A DNA stretch of 64,000 nucleotides from the NCBI GenBank assembly GCA_902789325.1, contig CADANN010000004.1, forward strand, positions 124,001 to 188,000, in the 5' to 3' direction. Position 1 is the first letter of the stretch. Each line of letters starts with the position of its first letter. The position numbers were made by a program, and so were the translations under genes. The DNA comes from an uncultured Spirochaetaceae bacterium (lineage in GTDB: Bacteria > Spirochaetota > Spirochaetia > Treponematales > Treponemataceae). Positions 1 through 9,057 of this stretch are shown here, piece by piece. A model generated the notes under the pieces. That model worked only from the letters and a program-made list of their open reading frames with translations. It ran no database searches and was not told the DNA's origin.

Positions 1-1
1 T

Positions 2-166
2 GGAGCTTATGCTAACGGTAAGAACCTTACACAGTATGATGAAGTAATCAACGCTGCATGGCGTGATCAGGTTCGTGCTTATGCTAACGGACAGAAGTCA
101 AAGGCTGATGCACTCAAAGACTTCAAGCAGACTGTATCTGACAAGTACGGTATCGATATCGACTAA
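2..166 (+). CDS. C-terminal end of an ABC sugar-binding protein (partial)
   Basis: An open frame enters from the left edge and ends at a TAA, giving 54 residues rich in Lys, Asp and Ala and ending KYGIDID. It has no catalytic motif. It directly precedes two sugar ABC permeases in the same direction, and the usual order in family 1 carbohydrate uptake operons is binding protein, MalF-type permease, MalG-type permease. I therefore infer it is the tail of the extracytoplasmic solute-binding lipoprotein. The assignment rests on context and composition only; the body of the protein is outside the window. Confidence 0.6.
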   Translation, partial: GAYANGKNLTQYDEVINAAWRDQVRAYANGQKSKADALKDFKQTVSDKYGIDID

Positions 167-190
167 TCAGTAGAATAACTGCTTAATATT

Positions 191-219
191 CAGGGCTGTC
201 GAAAGGCAGCCCTGATTTG
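191..219 (+). terminator. Hairpin between binding-protein and permease genes
   Basis: A perfect 8-bp stem (191-198 with 207-214) with an 8-nt loop is followed by a short interrupted T-rich stretch. It lies 25 nt after the binding-protein stop. A leaky terminator or 3'-end stabiliser here would give the common excess of binding protein over permeases; this is inference. Confidence 0.55.
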
Positions 220-300
220 TGCTTTTTAGCGCAACTTTATAAATAAAAAAAAGTTTTTGAATTTCTATTTAAAGACTAATCTTTTTTTGGGGTGTCCAAT

Positions 301-1299
301 ATGAAAAAAAAAGGAAGTATCAGTTATGCTAAATATGGCTACATATTCTGCATTCCTTTTGTTGTTGCATACTTAATTTTTTCTTTTTATCCAACATTAT
401 ATACATTGATTATTGGTTTTACAGACCTTAGAGGTGCCGGAAGAACAACATGGCATTTCTTGAAGGCTAGTAAATTCTTTGATAACTATAAAGCAATTTT
501 GAAAATGCCTACATTCCATATTGCTTTGCAGAACACTGTAAAAATATGGCTTTGTAACTTTATTCCACAGATGATTATGGCACTTTTGCTCTCTGCATGG
601 TTTACAAACCGTCGTGTTAAGATTCCAGGAGAGGGAGCATTTAAAGTACTTTTCTATATGCCTAATATTATTACTGCTGCTACTGTAGCAATTTTGTTTA
701 TGACACTCTTTGGATATCCAATGGGACCAGTAAATGACTTGCTTACAAGATTTAATATTATTGATAAACCATTCTACTTCTTAAACAGCCGTCATGCGGC
801 ACAGAATATTATCATCTTTATTCAGACCTGGCAGTGGTATGGATATACAATGATTATTCTTATTTCTGGTGTTCTTGGTATTGACCCAGAAATCTTCGAA
901 GCTGCAGATATCGATGGTGCAAACGGTTGGACTGTATTCTGGAAGATTACAATCCCAAGTATCAAGACAATTCTCTTGTTCACACTTGTAACATCTCTTA
1001 TCGGTGGTTTGAACATGTTCGATATTCCAGCCCTCCTTGTTCCAGGTAGTGGTCCGGATAACGCAACTCTTACAACTAGCGTACTTATTAATACAATGGC
1101 ATTCCGCGGTGGTTACCTTTACAACCGTGCTTCTGCTTTGAGTATGATTATGTTCATGATTATCGTAGTTTGTTCAGCAATTCTCTTCTATATCTTGCGC
1201 GATAAAGATGAAGCCAAAATCAAGAAGGCTAAAAAACAGGCAATCAAAGCTCGCAAGCTTGCTGCAAAACAGGCTGCAAAAGGAGTTGTAAATGAGTAG
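301..1299 (+). CDS. Sugar ABC transporter permease, MalF/UgpA type
   Basis: An inner-membrane permease subunit of about 332 aa with six or so hydrophobic segments. Near residues 199-219 it carries the EAA loop (EAADIDGANG followed by the FWKITIPS half) that docks to the ATPase in this family. I chose ATG 301; a GTG three codons upstream is in frame, but the GGGGTG stretch then fits better as the ribosome site for 301. The tail is Lys/Ala rich. The gene overlaps the next permease by 8 nt, so the pair is translationally coupled. With the GH94 gene downstream, a cello- or other beta-glucoside is a plausible substrate, but the sequence does not fix it. No ATPase gene is nearby; a shared MsmK-like ATPase elsewhere is likely. 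Confidence 0.9.
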   Translation: MKKKGSISYAKYGYIFCIPFVVAYLIFSFYPTLYTLIIGFTDLRGAGRTTWHFLKASKFFDNYKAILKMPTFHIALQNTVKIWLCNFIPQMIMALLLSAWFTNRRVKIPGEGAFKVLFYMPNIITAATVAILFMTLFGYPMGPVNDLLTRFNIIDKPFYFLNSRHAAQNIIIFIQTWQWYGYTMIILISGVLGIDPEIFEAADIDGANGWTVFWKITIPSIKTILLFTLVTSLIGGLNMFDIPALLVPGSGPDNATLTTSVLINTMAFRGGYLYNRASALSMIMFMIIVVCSAILFYILRDKDEAKIKKAKKQAIKARKLAAKQAAKGVVNE

Positions 1300-2137
1300 T
1301 TCAAATAAAAATATGCAGATTTTTAAAATCCTGGTTCTGGTTGTTTGTATCTTCCTGGCTATTTTGAGTTTGTTCCCATTCGTAATTATGATTGTGAACT
1401 CAACTCGTTCTACAACACAGATTCAGCAGCATGCGGTATCTCTTCTTCCATCAAAGTATTTCTTGAATAACTTTAGAATTCTTACTGGTAAGTCTTTCAA
1501 TCCTGCTAAAGGTTTCATGAACTCACTTATCATTTCTGTTGGTGTTTGTGCCTGCTCTTTGTACTTCTCTACATTAACTGCATATGCGCTTGTTATGTAT
1601 GAATGGAAGCTTAGAAATGCATTCTTCGGATTTATCATGGGTATCATGATGATTCCTGCAACTGTAACAATCATCGGATTCTTCCAGATGGTATATAAGG
1701 TACACATGACAAACCACTTGATTGTCTTGATTTTACCTGCAATTGCATCCCCGAGTATGGTATTCTTTATGCGTCAGTATATGAAGCCTGCTGTTTCAGT
1801 TTCACTTGTTGAATCAGCTCGTATTGATGGTTCTAATGAGTTCTGGACATACAATGTAATTGTACTTCCAATCATGAAACCAGCTATTGCTACACAGGCT
1901 ATCTTTACTTTCGTAACAAGCTGGAACGATTTGTTCCGTCCATCTGTAATTCTTACAAGTCAGAGTAAATATACTTTGCCAATTATGGTATCGCTTCTTA
2001 ATGGTGATATTTATAAACGTGAGCATGGTGCTATTTACGTAGGACTTACTCTTACTGCATTACCACTTATCGTTGTGTACTTCATTCTTGCTAAGTACAT
2101 CGTAGCTGGTGTTGCTCTTGGTTCTGTAAAAGGTTAA
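1292..2137 (+). CDS. Sugar ABC transporter permease, MalG/UgpE type
   Basis: A second permease subunit, 281 aa, with an N-terminal membrane anchor, a periplasmic segment and further helices. The EAA loop reads ESARIDGSNEFWTYNVIVLP around residues 174-193. Its ATG lies inside the end of the preceding permease gene (8-nt overlap). It would form the heterodimeric channel with that protein. A strong terminator follows 26 nt after the stop, so the transport operon ends here and the GH94 gene has its own promoter. Confidence 0.9.
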   Translation: MSSSNKNMQIFKILVLVVCIFLAILSLFPFVIMIVNSTRSTTQIQQHAVSLLPSKYFLNNFRILTGKSFNPAKGFMNSLIISVGVCACSLYFSTLTAYALVMYEWKLRNAFFGFIMGIMMIPATVTIIGFFQMVYKVHMTNHLIVLILPAIASPSMVFFMRQYMKPAVSVSLVESARIDGSNEFWTYNVIVLPIMKPAIATQAIFTFVTSWNDLFRPSVILTSQSKYTLPIMVSLLNGDIYKREHGAIYVGLTLTALPLIVVYFILAKYIVAGVALGSVKG

Positions 2138-2162
2138 TCTTTTTTATTAGAAATTCATAAGA

Positions 2163-2197
2163 AGGCTGCGATACTTCGGTATCGTGGCCTTTTTTTT
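2163..2197 (+). terminator. Rho-independent terminator of the sugar ABC operon
   Basis: A 12-bp stem (2163-2174 with 2179-2190, two G:U pairs) closed by a TTCG tetraloop and followed by eight T. One of the strongest terminators in the window. Confidence 0.93.
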
Positions 2198-2225
2198 AAT
2201 ATACTGAAAATCCATTATGGACGTA

Positions 2226-2255
2226 TCGACAAGCATGGGGTACACTTGTTATACT
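2226..2255 (+). promoter_or_regulatory. Sigma-70-type promoter of the GH94 gene
   Basis: TCGACA (2226-2231), an 18-nt spacer and TATACT (2250-2255) lie 34 nt before the GH94 start and just after the preceding terminator. Predicted start of transcription is near 2262. An AAGGAAGG ribosome site follows at about 2278-2285. Confidence 0.65.
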
Positions 2256-2289
2256 TAAGAAAACGTTGTCGTAAACAAAGGAAGGTAAA

Positions 2290-4716
2290 ATGAAATACGG
2301 CTATTTTGATGATGACAAGGCGGAATATGTAATTACCCGCCCGGACACTCCAACTTCTTGGAGTAATTATCTTGGTTCTACAGTTTATGGTGCTGTAATA
2401 ACAAACAATGCAGGAGGCTATGGCTTCTATAAGTCTGGTGCACAGGGACGATTTATGCGACTTCGCTTTAATGCTGTTCCAATGGATCAGCCAGGCCGAT
2501 ATTTCTACCTTCGTGATCAGGAAGACGGAGATTTCTGGTCTGCTTCATGGCAGCCTGTTGGTAAGCCTCTTGATCAGTATAAGAGTGAATGTCGCCATGG
2601 TACTGCTTATACAATTATCACTTCTGAATATAAAGGCATTAAGAGTGAAACAAAATACTATGTTCCTCTTGGACAGAACTTTGAATACTGGCGTCTTAAG
2701 GTAACAAATACATCTGATAAAAAACGCAAAATCCGCGTATTCTCATATTGTGAATTTGCAAATCAGTGGAATACAACTCAGGATCAGGTAAACCTTCAGT
2801 ATTCTATCTTTATTGTAAAGGGTGAAAAAGTAGGGGACAATCTTCTCCGCTATTCTATTCAGGATAACCTTTACATTCAGCACCCTGAATATGAAGTTGG
2901 TGGTGCTTATATGAGCCAGTGGGTTGCCCTTGTTGGTACTCCAATGACTGGTTTTGATACAAGCCGCGAAGCATTTATCGGTACATACGGAAGCTATGAG
3001 CATCCTAAGGCTGTTGTAGACGGAGCTTGTACAAACTCTGAAGCTTTTGGTGATAACTCTTGTGGTACAGTTCAGGGAGACCTCGAACTTGCTCCAGGTG
3101 AGACAAAAGAAATCATGCTTATGCTTGGTATTGATGATGCTCTTGCTGTAGGTCAGAAGATTGTAAATGAGTTTGGTAACTTTAAGCGTGCCGACGAAGA
3201 GTTTGATAAGCTCGTAGCTAACTGGCATGCAAAGCTTGGTTCTTACAAGGCAATCACTCCAGATGAAGATATTAACCACACTGTAAACGTATGGGGACTT
3301 TATAACTGTTTGATTACTTTTGCATGGTCTCGTGCAGCATCTCTTGTTTACAATGGAGAGCGCGATGGTCTTGGTTACCGCGACTCTGTACAGGATATTC
3401 TTGGTGTTTCTGCTGCAATTACAGAAGAAGCAGAGGCTCGTCTTGTACGCATGATCAGTGGTCAGTGCCAGAACGGTGGTGCAATTCCTGTAATTTCTAA
3501 AGACTTTAATGCTGGTCATGAAAAGGCTCCAAAGCCTGAAGAGTTCCGCTCTGATGACTGTGAATGGTTCTTTAATGCTGTTCCTTGTTATGTTGCAGAA
3601 TCTGGAAACTTTGATTTCTATAATAAGGTAGTTCCTTATGCAGATGGTGGTGAAGCTACTGTTTACGGACACTTGCGCCGAGCCCTCGAATTCAATCTAG
3701 AAAGAATGGGTGCAGACGGCCTTCCTTGCGGTCTTTTGGCTGACTGGAATGACTGTCTTAAACTCGGTTACCACGGAGAATCACTCTTCGTAGCCTTCCA
3801 GCTCCGTCTTGGTCTTACAACTTATGCTGATATTTCTGAACGACTTGGAAAGAAAGATGAAGCTGCATGGGCAATCGCTCAGCGCGATACTCTCGATAAA
3901 AATATTCAGAAGAAGTGCTGGGATGGTAAATGGTTTATCTGGGCTGTAGGCGAGGATGGAACTGTTTACGGTACTCAGTCTATCGAAGAAGGACAGATTT
4001 ACTTTAATACTCAGGTTTGGGCTGTAATGTCTTCTGCTGCAACTGCAGAACAGGCTAAGATCTGTATGGAATCTGTAAAGGAAAAACTTGCAACTCCTTA
4101 TGGTCTTATGCTTTGTGCGCCTCCATTCAAGATGACTCGTTCAGACATCATGTCTTCTGTAGTATTCCTTCCTGGTATCAAGGAAAATGCAGGTATCTTC
4201 AACCATACTCAGGGCTGGGGTATCATTGCAGAAACTATGCTTGGAAACGGCGACCGTGCTTATGAATACTGCAAGGCTGCAATTCCAGCTGCTTATAACG
4301 ACAAGGCAGAAATCCGCCAGAGCGAACCTTATGTAGTTGGTCAGACAACTTACTCTACATTCTCTAAGCGCCCTGGAAATACTCGTGTATCTTGGCTTTC
4401 AGGTGCAGGTACCTGGTCTTACTACGCAATTACACAGTACATGCTTGGTATTAAACCACAGTACGACGGTCTTTTGATTGATCCATGTATCAAGCATGAC
4501 TGGGATGGCTACACTGTAGAACGCCGCTGGAGAAAGATGAACCTCCACATCGAAGTAAAGAACCCTCAGCACGTTAGTAAGGGTATTGAATACATCGAAG
4601 TTGACGGTAAACGCCTTGATGCAGCAGTAATCCCTGTAGATATGCTTCACGATGGGGCTAAGATTGTGGCTTATATGGGTAAGAATGCTAAATCATTCCC
4701 TATTGAACGTGTATAA
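2290..4716 (+). CDS. GH94 glycoside phosphorylase (cellobiose/chitobiose phosphorylase-like)
   Basis: Cytoplasmic inverting phosphorylase, 808 aa, full length for GH94 disaccharide phosphorylases. The N-terminal beta-sandwich begins MKYGYFDDDKAEYVIT and contains PTSWSNYLG and AGGYGFYK. The (alpha/alpha)6 domain carries GLGYRDSVQD near residues 359-368 and ADWNDC at 484-489, the segment holding the general-acid Asp. There is no signal peptide, so the enzyme would cleave an imported disaccharide with phosphate to a hexose 1-phosphate and a free sugar, saving ATP. Family members act on cellobiose, N,N'-diacetylchitobiose or cellobionic acid. The C-terminus and VVPYADGGEA segment look somewhat chitobiose-phosphorylase-like, so I do not assign cbp. 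It follows a two-permease sugar uptake operon, which suggests import and phosphorolysis are linked. Confidence 0.9.
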   Translation: MKYGYFDDDKAEYVITRPDTPTSWSNYLGSTVYGAVITNNAGGYGFYKSGAQGRFMRLRFNAVPMDQPGRYFYLRDQEDGDFWSASWQPVGKPLDQYKSECRHGTAYTIITSEYKGIKSETKYYVPLGQNFEYWRLKVTNTSDKKRKIRVFSYCEFANQWNTTQDQVNLQYSIFIVKGEKVGDNLLRYSIQDNLYIQHPEYEVGGAYMSQWVALVGTPMTGFDTSREAFIGTYGSYEHPKAVVDGACTNSEAFGDNSCGTVQGDLELAPGETKEIMLMLGIDDALAVGQKIVNEFGNFKRADEEFDKLVANWHAKLGSYKAITPDEDINHTVNVWGLYNCLITFAWSRAASLVYNGERDGLGYRDSVQDILGVSAAITEEAEARLVRMISGQCQNGGAIPVISKDFNAGHEKAPKPEEFRSDDCEWFFNAVPCYVAESGNFDFYNKVVPYADGGEATVYGHLRRALEFNLERMGADGLPCGLLADWNDCLKLGYHGESLFVAFQLRLGLTTYADISERLGKKDEAAWAIAQRDTLDKNIQKKCWDGKWFIWAVGEDGTVYGTQSIEEGQIYFNTQVWAVMSSAATAEQAKICMESVKEKLATPYGLMLCAPPFKMTRSDIMSSVVFLPGIKENAGIFNHTQGWGIIAETMLGNGDRAYEYCKAAIPAAYNDKAEIRQSEPYVVGQTTYSTFSKRPGNTRVSWLSGAGTWSYYAITQYMLGIKPQYDGLLIDPCIKHDWDGYTVERRWRKMNLHIEVKNPQHVSKGIEYIEVDGKRLDAAVIPVDMLHDGAKIVAYMGKNAKSFPIERV

Positions 4717-4768
4717 AAAGCCTGTATGCTCCCGTGTCTGTCAAAGACGATAAGTAAGCGGGGGCGTT

Positions 4769-4880
4769 ACGGGGGTGGCGCAGGTAATAAAAGAGAAGTG
4801 GGGAGATAAAATCCCGCACCTGCGCCTGAAGTTTTGCGAAGCAAAACTTCCATAGTTTCTCGTTTTATAATTACCCCCGT
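4769..4880 (+). repeat. Multi-branched palindromic element after the GH94 gene
   Basis: An 8-bp closing helix (4769-4776 with 4873-4880) encloses two perfect hairpins: a 9-bp stem at 4777-4785/4818-4826 and another 9-bp stem at 4829-4837/4841-4849. Each helix is exact. The block lies between convergent genes and is GC-rich against AT-rich surroundings. It could be a mobile palindrome or a structured RNA made as a 3'UTR. I see no ORF in it. Confidence 0.7.
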
Positions 4881-4906
4881 TGGGTGGGGTAGACGAAAAC
4901 AAAAAA

Positions 4907-4940
4907 AGAGCGATGGTTGAAAACCGTCGCTCTTTTTTTG
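4907..4940. terminator. Bidirectional terminator between GH94 gene and putP
   Basis: A 12-bp stem (4907-4918 with 4922-4933, one G:T) flanked by A-rich sequence on the left and T-rich on the right, so it can stop transcripts from both converging genes. A further 7-bp GC hairpin sits at 4951-4968. Confidence 0.9.
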
Positions 4941-4997
4941 TTTGAGGCGTAGGGCGGGGCTCCGCCCTTCTATAACCTGAAGTCTGGTTTCTATAAC

Positions 4998-6551
4998 CTA
5001 GTCAGCCATTGCCTTATATTCGTCAAACTTAGCGGCAACTTCTGCATCCTGCTTTGTAAGAAGTGATACGATAACTGTAACAACAAGACAAATAACGAAA
5101 GCTGGTACAATTTCGTAAAGGTCGAAAAGACCGCCGTGGAGATAGTGCCAGGCTACGTCTGTAATTCCACCACAGATAAGACCTGCAATTGCACCAGGGG
5201 CAGTTGTACGCTTCCAGTAAAGGGCGAGGATTACGAGTGGACCAAATGTTCCTCCGAAGCCTGACCATGCAAAAGATACAAGCCCGAAAATTGAAGAAGT
5301 TGGATCCAATGAGAGGAAGAGAGCAATAAGGGCAATGAGGAATACTACAAAGCGGCTTACTGTAAGAACTTCTTTTTCTTCAGCATCTTTTTTGATAAGT
5401 CCCTTGAAAATATCCTGGCTAACGGCAGAAGAAGCAGCAAGAAGCTGTGAGTCTGCTGTAGACATTGAAGCTGCAAGGATTGCACAAAGGAAGATTCCTG
5501 CGATAAATGCAGGGTACATATTCTGCATTGTTGCTGAGAATACTGTTTCTGCATCTCCAAAGTTTGTAATGCCTGGAATTGCGATATCTGCGCCTGTTCC
5601 AAGAATTGTTCCGTGTTTAAAAAGATATACAGTTCCCAATGTACCAATGATGAAAGTTCCAACGTAAGAAATAATCATCCATGAAATACCGATGCGGCGT
5701 GCCTTTTTAATTTCTGTATTTGAACGGATTCCCATGAAGCGAACGATTATGTGTGGCATACCAAAATAACCAAGACCCCAGGCAAGAGCTGAAACAATGC
5801 TCATTCCCTTATATGTCTGATTAGCGGTGAAAGCATTTTTCATTACATCACCAAATTTTCCGGTAATTGCTTCTGCCTGGAAATTCTGTACGCTTGAAAC
5901 TGCGTTACCAACTCCACCAAGTGCAAATACTGCTACGATTGCTGAAATTACAAAGGCAATGAAAATTAACATTCCCTGAACAAAGTCTGTTGAACAAACG
6001 GCTGTGTATCCACCTGTAATTGTATAGCAGAGAATTACTACAAGACCGATTGCAAGACCTGCGTGGTAAGGAAGTCCGAATACTGAATTGAAAAGTTTAG
6101 CGCAGGCAACAAAACCTGAGGCTGTGTAAATTGTGAAGAACAAAACAATGAAGATTACTGATACAATTGAAAGTACATGTGACTTGTCTTTGAAACGGTT
6201 AGAAAGGAATTCTGGAATTGTGATTGAGTCACCAAAAGTGATTGAACACTTGCGTAAAGGCTTTGCAATAAAGAGCCAGCTTAAATAAGTTCCTAAAATT
6301 AAACCTAAAGCTGTCCAGAAGGTTTCTTTTACACCACCAAGGTAGCAAAGACCAGGAAGTCCCATAAGGAGCCATGCAGAAGAGTCTGATGCTTCAGCCG
6401 AAAGTGCTGTTACCCAAGGACCTGCTTTACGACCGCCAAGGAAGAAATCGGAAGATGTAGTGTTTTTGTTAGCATTTCTGAGTCCGATGTAAATCATAAA
6501 TCCAAGATAAATTACAAAAGCAATAATCTTGGCAATTAATTGTGAAGACAT
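4998..6551 (-). CDS. putP: Sodium/proline symporter
   Basis: Sodium:solute symporter family protein of 517 aa with about 13 hydrophobic helices. The N-terminal region carries the PutP signature: SSDFFLGGRKAGPWVTALSA, followed by SDSSAWLLMGLPG near residues 55-67. It imports L-proline with Na+ in characterised homologues. A GAGG ribosome site precedes ATG 6551 by 7 nt. The gene is monocistronic, with its own promoter and the shared bidirectional terminator. Two NhaC/PutP-type sodium-driven carriers in one window suggest a sodium-based energy economy, which is inference. Confidence 0.92.
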   Translation of the reverse strand: MSSQLIAKIIAFVIYLGFMIYIGLRNANKNTTSSDFFLGGRKAGPWVTALSAEASDSSAWLLMGLPGLCYLGGVKETFWTALGLILGTYLSWLFIAKPLRKCSITFGDSITIPEFLSNRFKDKSHVLSIVSVIFIVLFFTIYTASGFVACAKLFNSVFGLPYHAGLAIGLVVILCYTITGGYTAVCSTDFVQGMLIFIAFVISAIVAVFALGGVGNAVSSVQNFQAEAITGKFGDVMKNAFTANQTYKGMSIVSALAWGLGYFGMPHIIVRFMGIRSNTEIKKARRIGISWMIISYVGTFIIGTLGTVYLFKHGTILGTGADIAIPGITNFGDAETVFSATMQNMYPAFIAGIFLCAILAASMSTADSQLLAASSAVSQDIFKGLIKKDAEEKEVLTVSRFVVFLIALIALFLSLDPTSSIFGLVSFAWSGFGGTFGPLVILALYWKRTTAPGAIAGLICGGITDVAWHYLHGGLFDLYEIVPAFVICLVVTVIVSLLTKQDAEVAAKFDEYKAMAD

Positions 6552-6588
6552 GTACGTACCTCATTTTTAAAGAATAATAAATTTCTTT

Positions 6589-6617
6589 ATTATAACTGTT
6601 TATTTTGTTCTTCTCAA
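6589..6617 (-). promoter_or_regulatory. putP promoter
   Basis: On the minus strand TTGAGA (6612-6617), a 17-nt spacer and a perfect TATAAT (6589-6594) lie 38 nt before the putP start. It is placed back to back with the -10-like box of the GH95 gene. Confidence 0.8.
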
Positions 6618-6640
6618 TAGTAATATTTTTACAATTCTTC

Positions 6641-6646
6641 TATAAT
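6641..6646 (+). promoter_or_regulatory. -10 box close to the GH95 start codon
   Basis: A perfect TATAAT ends 9 nt before ATG 6656. No convincing -35 is visible. If used, the 5'UTR would be only about 2-4 nt. Confidence 0.45.
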
Positions 6647-6655
6647 ATCAGTATT

Positions 6656-9025
6656 ATGAGTAAAAAGCTTGTGTTTTCAGCTCCTGCAGAAAAATGGGAG
6701 CATTATCTTCCTTTGGGAAATGGGCGTCTGGGCTGTATGGTTAAGGCTCACCCTTGTAATGAAGTGATTCAGCTTAATGAAGAAGGAATATGGTCTGGTG
6801 GACCTCAAAATAGATTAAATCCTGATACTAAAAAAAATCTTGCAAAAGTTCGTCAGCTTGTAAAAGAGGGGCGGGTACTTGAGGCTCAAGCTCTCGGTTT
6901 TGAAACAATGAGCGGTATGGGCTTTAATGAACGGGTTTATCAGACTGCGGGTGATTTTAAGATTGATTTTTATTCAAAGGCCAACAGTGGTATTGCTGTC
7001 GGCTGGCCTCTGGCTCATAAGTTTGCACCGGAATGTTTGAGCTCTTGCAAAAGTGAGTTAGATTTGGACAATGCGTGCGTGCTCGTTACATATAAAGACG
7101 AGGCGGGGGTGACTTTTACACGCCGCGTGTGGGCTAGTGCTGTTGATGATGTGATTTTTATGCATGTTACCTGCGACAAGCCTGGTGCCCTTAATTTTTC
7201 AGGATATCTGGACAGGGGAATCTGGAGTGACAGTATCAGGGCTGATGACGGCTTTCTTTTTCTTGAGGACTCTCATGGTATTCCATTTTGCGCTGGTGCT
7301 GGAGTTGTGGCGCGCGGCGGGGAATATGGTGTACGTGGACATTGCCTTTATGGCCAGGGCTGCGACGAAGCTTTGTTTTTTATTGATATAAGAGCCTGGC
7401 AGTGGGATAAAAGGGCTGTTGATAAAAAGGCTTACGAAAAATTGATTCGCAAAAATATCTGGAGCGGAATGTGTAAGGCACGGCTAATGAAGGTGCGCGA
7501 ATATGTGGAATCGCGCGGAGTTAGTGTGGCCGCTGAAGATTATCTTGGCTGGCATATTGTGGAATGGAAAAACTACTGGGAGAGATTCGGGCTGGAAATT
7601 GGTGAAGAGGCTGTGGCTGACGGAAATGCACAGAGTGAGGCTGCGCTTTCAACACCTGAGCTCTTGCAAAAAGCTGCCCCTTCAAATGCTGAGCTTGTGA
7701 ATCTGTATGCGGCATTTTCCCGTTACCTTATGATTAGTGGAAGTCGTAAGCCTGGAGTTTTGCCGCTTACCTTGCAGGGGCTTTGGAACTGCTACATGGA
7801 TCCGCCATGGGGAAGTAAGTATACAATCAACATTAATGCGCAGATGAATTACTGGCCTGCAAATATGGCGGGACTTTCTGATTGTGAACTTCCGCTTTTT
7901 ACACTTCTTGAACGTGCATACGACCGTGGTGTTGTTGCGGCTCGCGAATTATATGGTTGCCGCGGTTATATGCTTCATCACAATACAGACTTTTGGGGTG
8001 ATGCGGCTCCTCAGGATTCATGGATTCCTGGCACTTACTGGGTGCTTGGGGCTGCCTGGCTTGCTACTCATATTATTGAACATTATGAATATACAATGGA
8101 TAAGACCTTCCTTGCGCGTTACTACTATCTTATGCATGAGGCAGCACTTTTCTTTGTAGATTTTCTTGTTCCTTGTGATTTGAATGCGCCGGATGGAAAG
8201 CCTTATCTTGTGATTAACCCGAGTCTTTCGCCTGAAAATTCTTACGTAACTAAAGCCGGTGAAACAGGTGCATTTTCAGAAGGCTGTGAAATGGACAATA
8301 TGATTCTCGAACATCTGTTTACAGGAATTCAAAAAGCAAGAAAAATATTGGGAAATGCTGCCTGCAATCAGAAAGGAAAAACTTATAAGGATGAAGATTT
8401 TGCTTCTTTTGATTATGTGCTTGCTCACTTAAAAAAGCCGTCGCTCAATTCTGACGGCTCTCTTATGGAATGGAACCGCGAAGTAGAAGAAGTGGAACCG
8501 GGGCATCGTCACATCAGCCATCTTTATGGACTTTTCCCGGGACATACAATCACGATAGAACGAACTCCAGAACTGGCAGAAGCCTGCAAAAAAACTTTGC
8601 AAAAACGTCTGAGTAACGGTGGCGGTCATACTGGCTGGAGTCAGGCCTGGATTATAAACTTCTACGCCCAACTTGGAATGGGTGATGAAGCGCTTTCTTC
8701 TATTACTAAGCTTCTTCAGCATTCAACTCTGCCAAATCTTTTAGATAATCATCCGCCGTTCCAGATTGACGGAAATTTTGGAACCCTGGCTGGAATTATC
8801 AGACTGCTTGTTCAAAGTGAATTTGATGATGCTGGTAATGTGCAGGTGAAATTACTGCCGGCTCTTCCTTCTGAGGCAGCATGGCAGAATGGTTCTGTTC
8901 ATGGAGTTGCCATCAAAGGTGGCTATACCCTGGACTTTGAATGGAAAAATGGAAAAGTAGTGAATTATTATCCTCATCCGGGAAAAAATCCGCTTGATGA
9001 AAAACAAATCAAAATAGCAAAGTAG
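6656..9025 (+). CDS. GH95 family glycosidase (alpha-L-fucosidase/galactosidase)
   Basis: Protein of about 789 aa with the full GH95 layout: an N-terminal beta domain with [11 protein letters not shown] and [12 protein letters not shown], then the (alpha/alpha)6 catalytic domain with [22 protein letters not shown] (holding the Asn that assists the water), NPSLSPEN (family acidic residue) and IDGNFG (the Asp of the base relay). No signal peptide is seen, so it likely acts on imported oligosaccharides in the cytoplasm. GH95 includes alpha-1,2-L-fucosidases and alpha-L-galactosidases; I cannot separate them here. I chose ATG 6656; an upstream TTG frame from 6605 would include a TATAAT and a hydrophobic non-family segment. 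No ribosome site precedes the ATG, so the mRNA may be nearly leaderless. Confidence 0.88.
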   Translation: MSKKLVFSAPAEKWEHYLPLGNGRLGCMVKAHPCNEVIQLNEEGIWSGGPQNRLNPDTKKNLAKVRQLVKEGRVLEAQALGFETMSGMGFNERVYQTAGDFKIDFYSKANSGIAVGWPLAHKFAPECLSSCKSELDLDNACVLVTYKDEAGVTFTRRVWASAVDDVIFMHVTCDKPGALNFSGYLDRGIWSDSIRADDGFLFLEDSHGIPFCAGAGVVARGGEYGVRGHCLYGQGCDEALFFIDIRAWQWDKRAVDKKAYEKLIRKNIWSGMCKARLMKVREYVESRGVSVAAEDYLGWHIVEWKNYWERFGLEIGEEAVADGNAQSEAALSTPELLQKAAPSNAELVNLYAAFSRYLMISGSRKPGVLPLTLQGLWNCYMDPPWGSKYTININAQMNYWPANMAGLSDCELPLFTLLERAYDRGVVAARELYGCRGYMLHHNTDFWGDAAPQDSWIPGTYWVLGAAWLATHIIEHYEYTMDKTFLARYYYLMHEAALFFVDFLVPCDLNAPDGKPYLVINPSLSPENSYVTKAGETGAFSEGCEMDNMILEHLFTGIQKARKILGNAACNQKGKTYKDEDFASFDYVLAHLKKPSLNSDGSLMEWNREVEEVEPGHRHISHLYGLFPGHTITIERTPELAEACKKTLQKRLSNGGGHTGWSQAWIINFYAQLGMGDEALSSITKLLQHSTLPNLLDNHPPFQIDGNFGTLAGIIRLLVQSEFDDAGNVQVKLLPALPSEAAWQNGSVHGVAIKGGYTLDFEWKNGKVVNYYPHPGKNPLDEKQIKIAK

Positions 9026-9057
9026 CAGAAAAAGTATTTTTATGTGTCATAAATAAT

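Noticed and set aside
2261-2279. LacI-type operator before the GH94 gene
   Set aside because: The AAAACGTTGTCG stretch is not a convincing palindrome and no LacI regulator gene is near.
2743-3672. 309-codon minus-strand frame inside the GH94 gene
   Set aside because: Shadow of a well-conserved GH94 coding region, with Cys/Ser-rich nonsense composition.
6605-6655. Upstream TTG start for the GH95 gene
   Set aside because: It would place the TATAAT inside the gene and add a hydrophobic stretch not found in the family.
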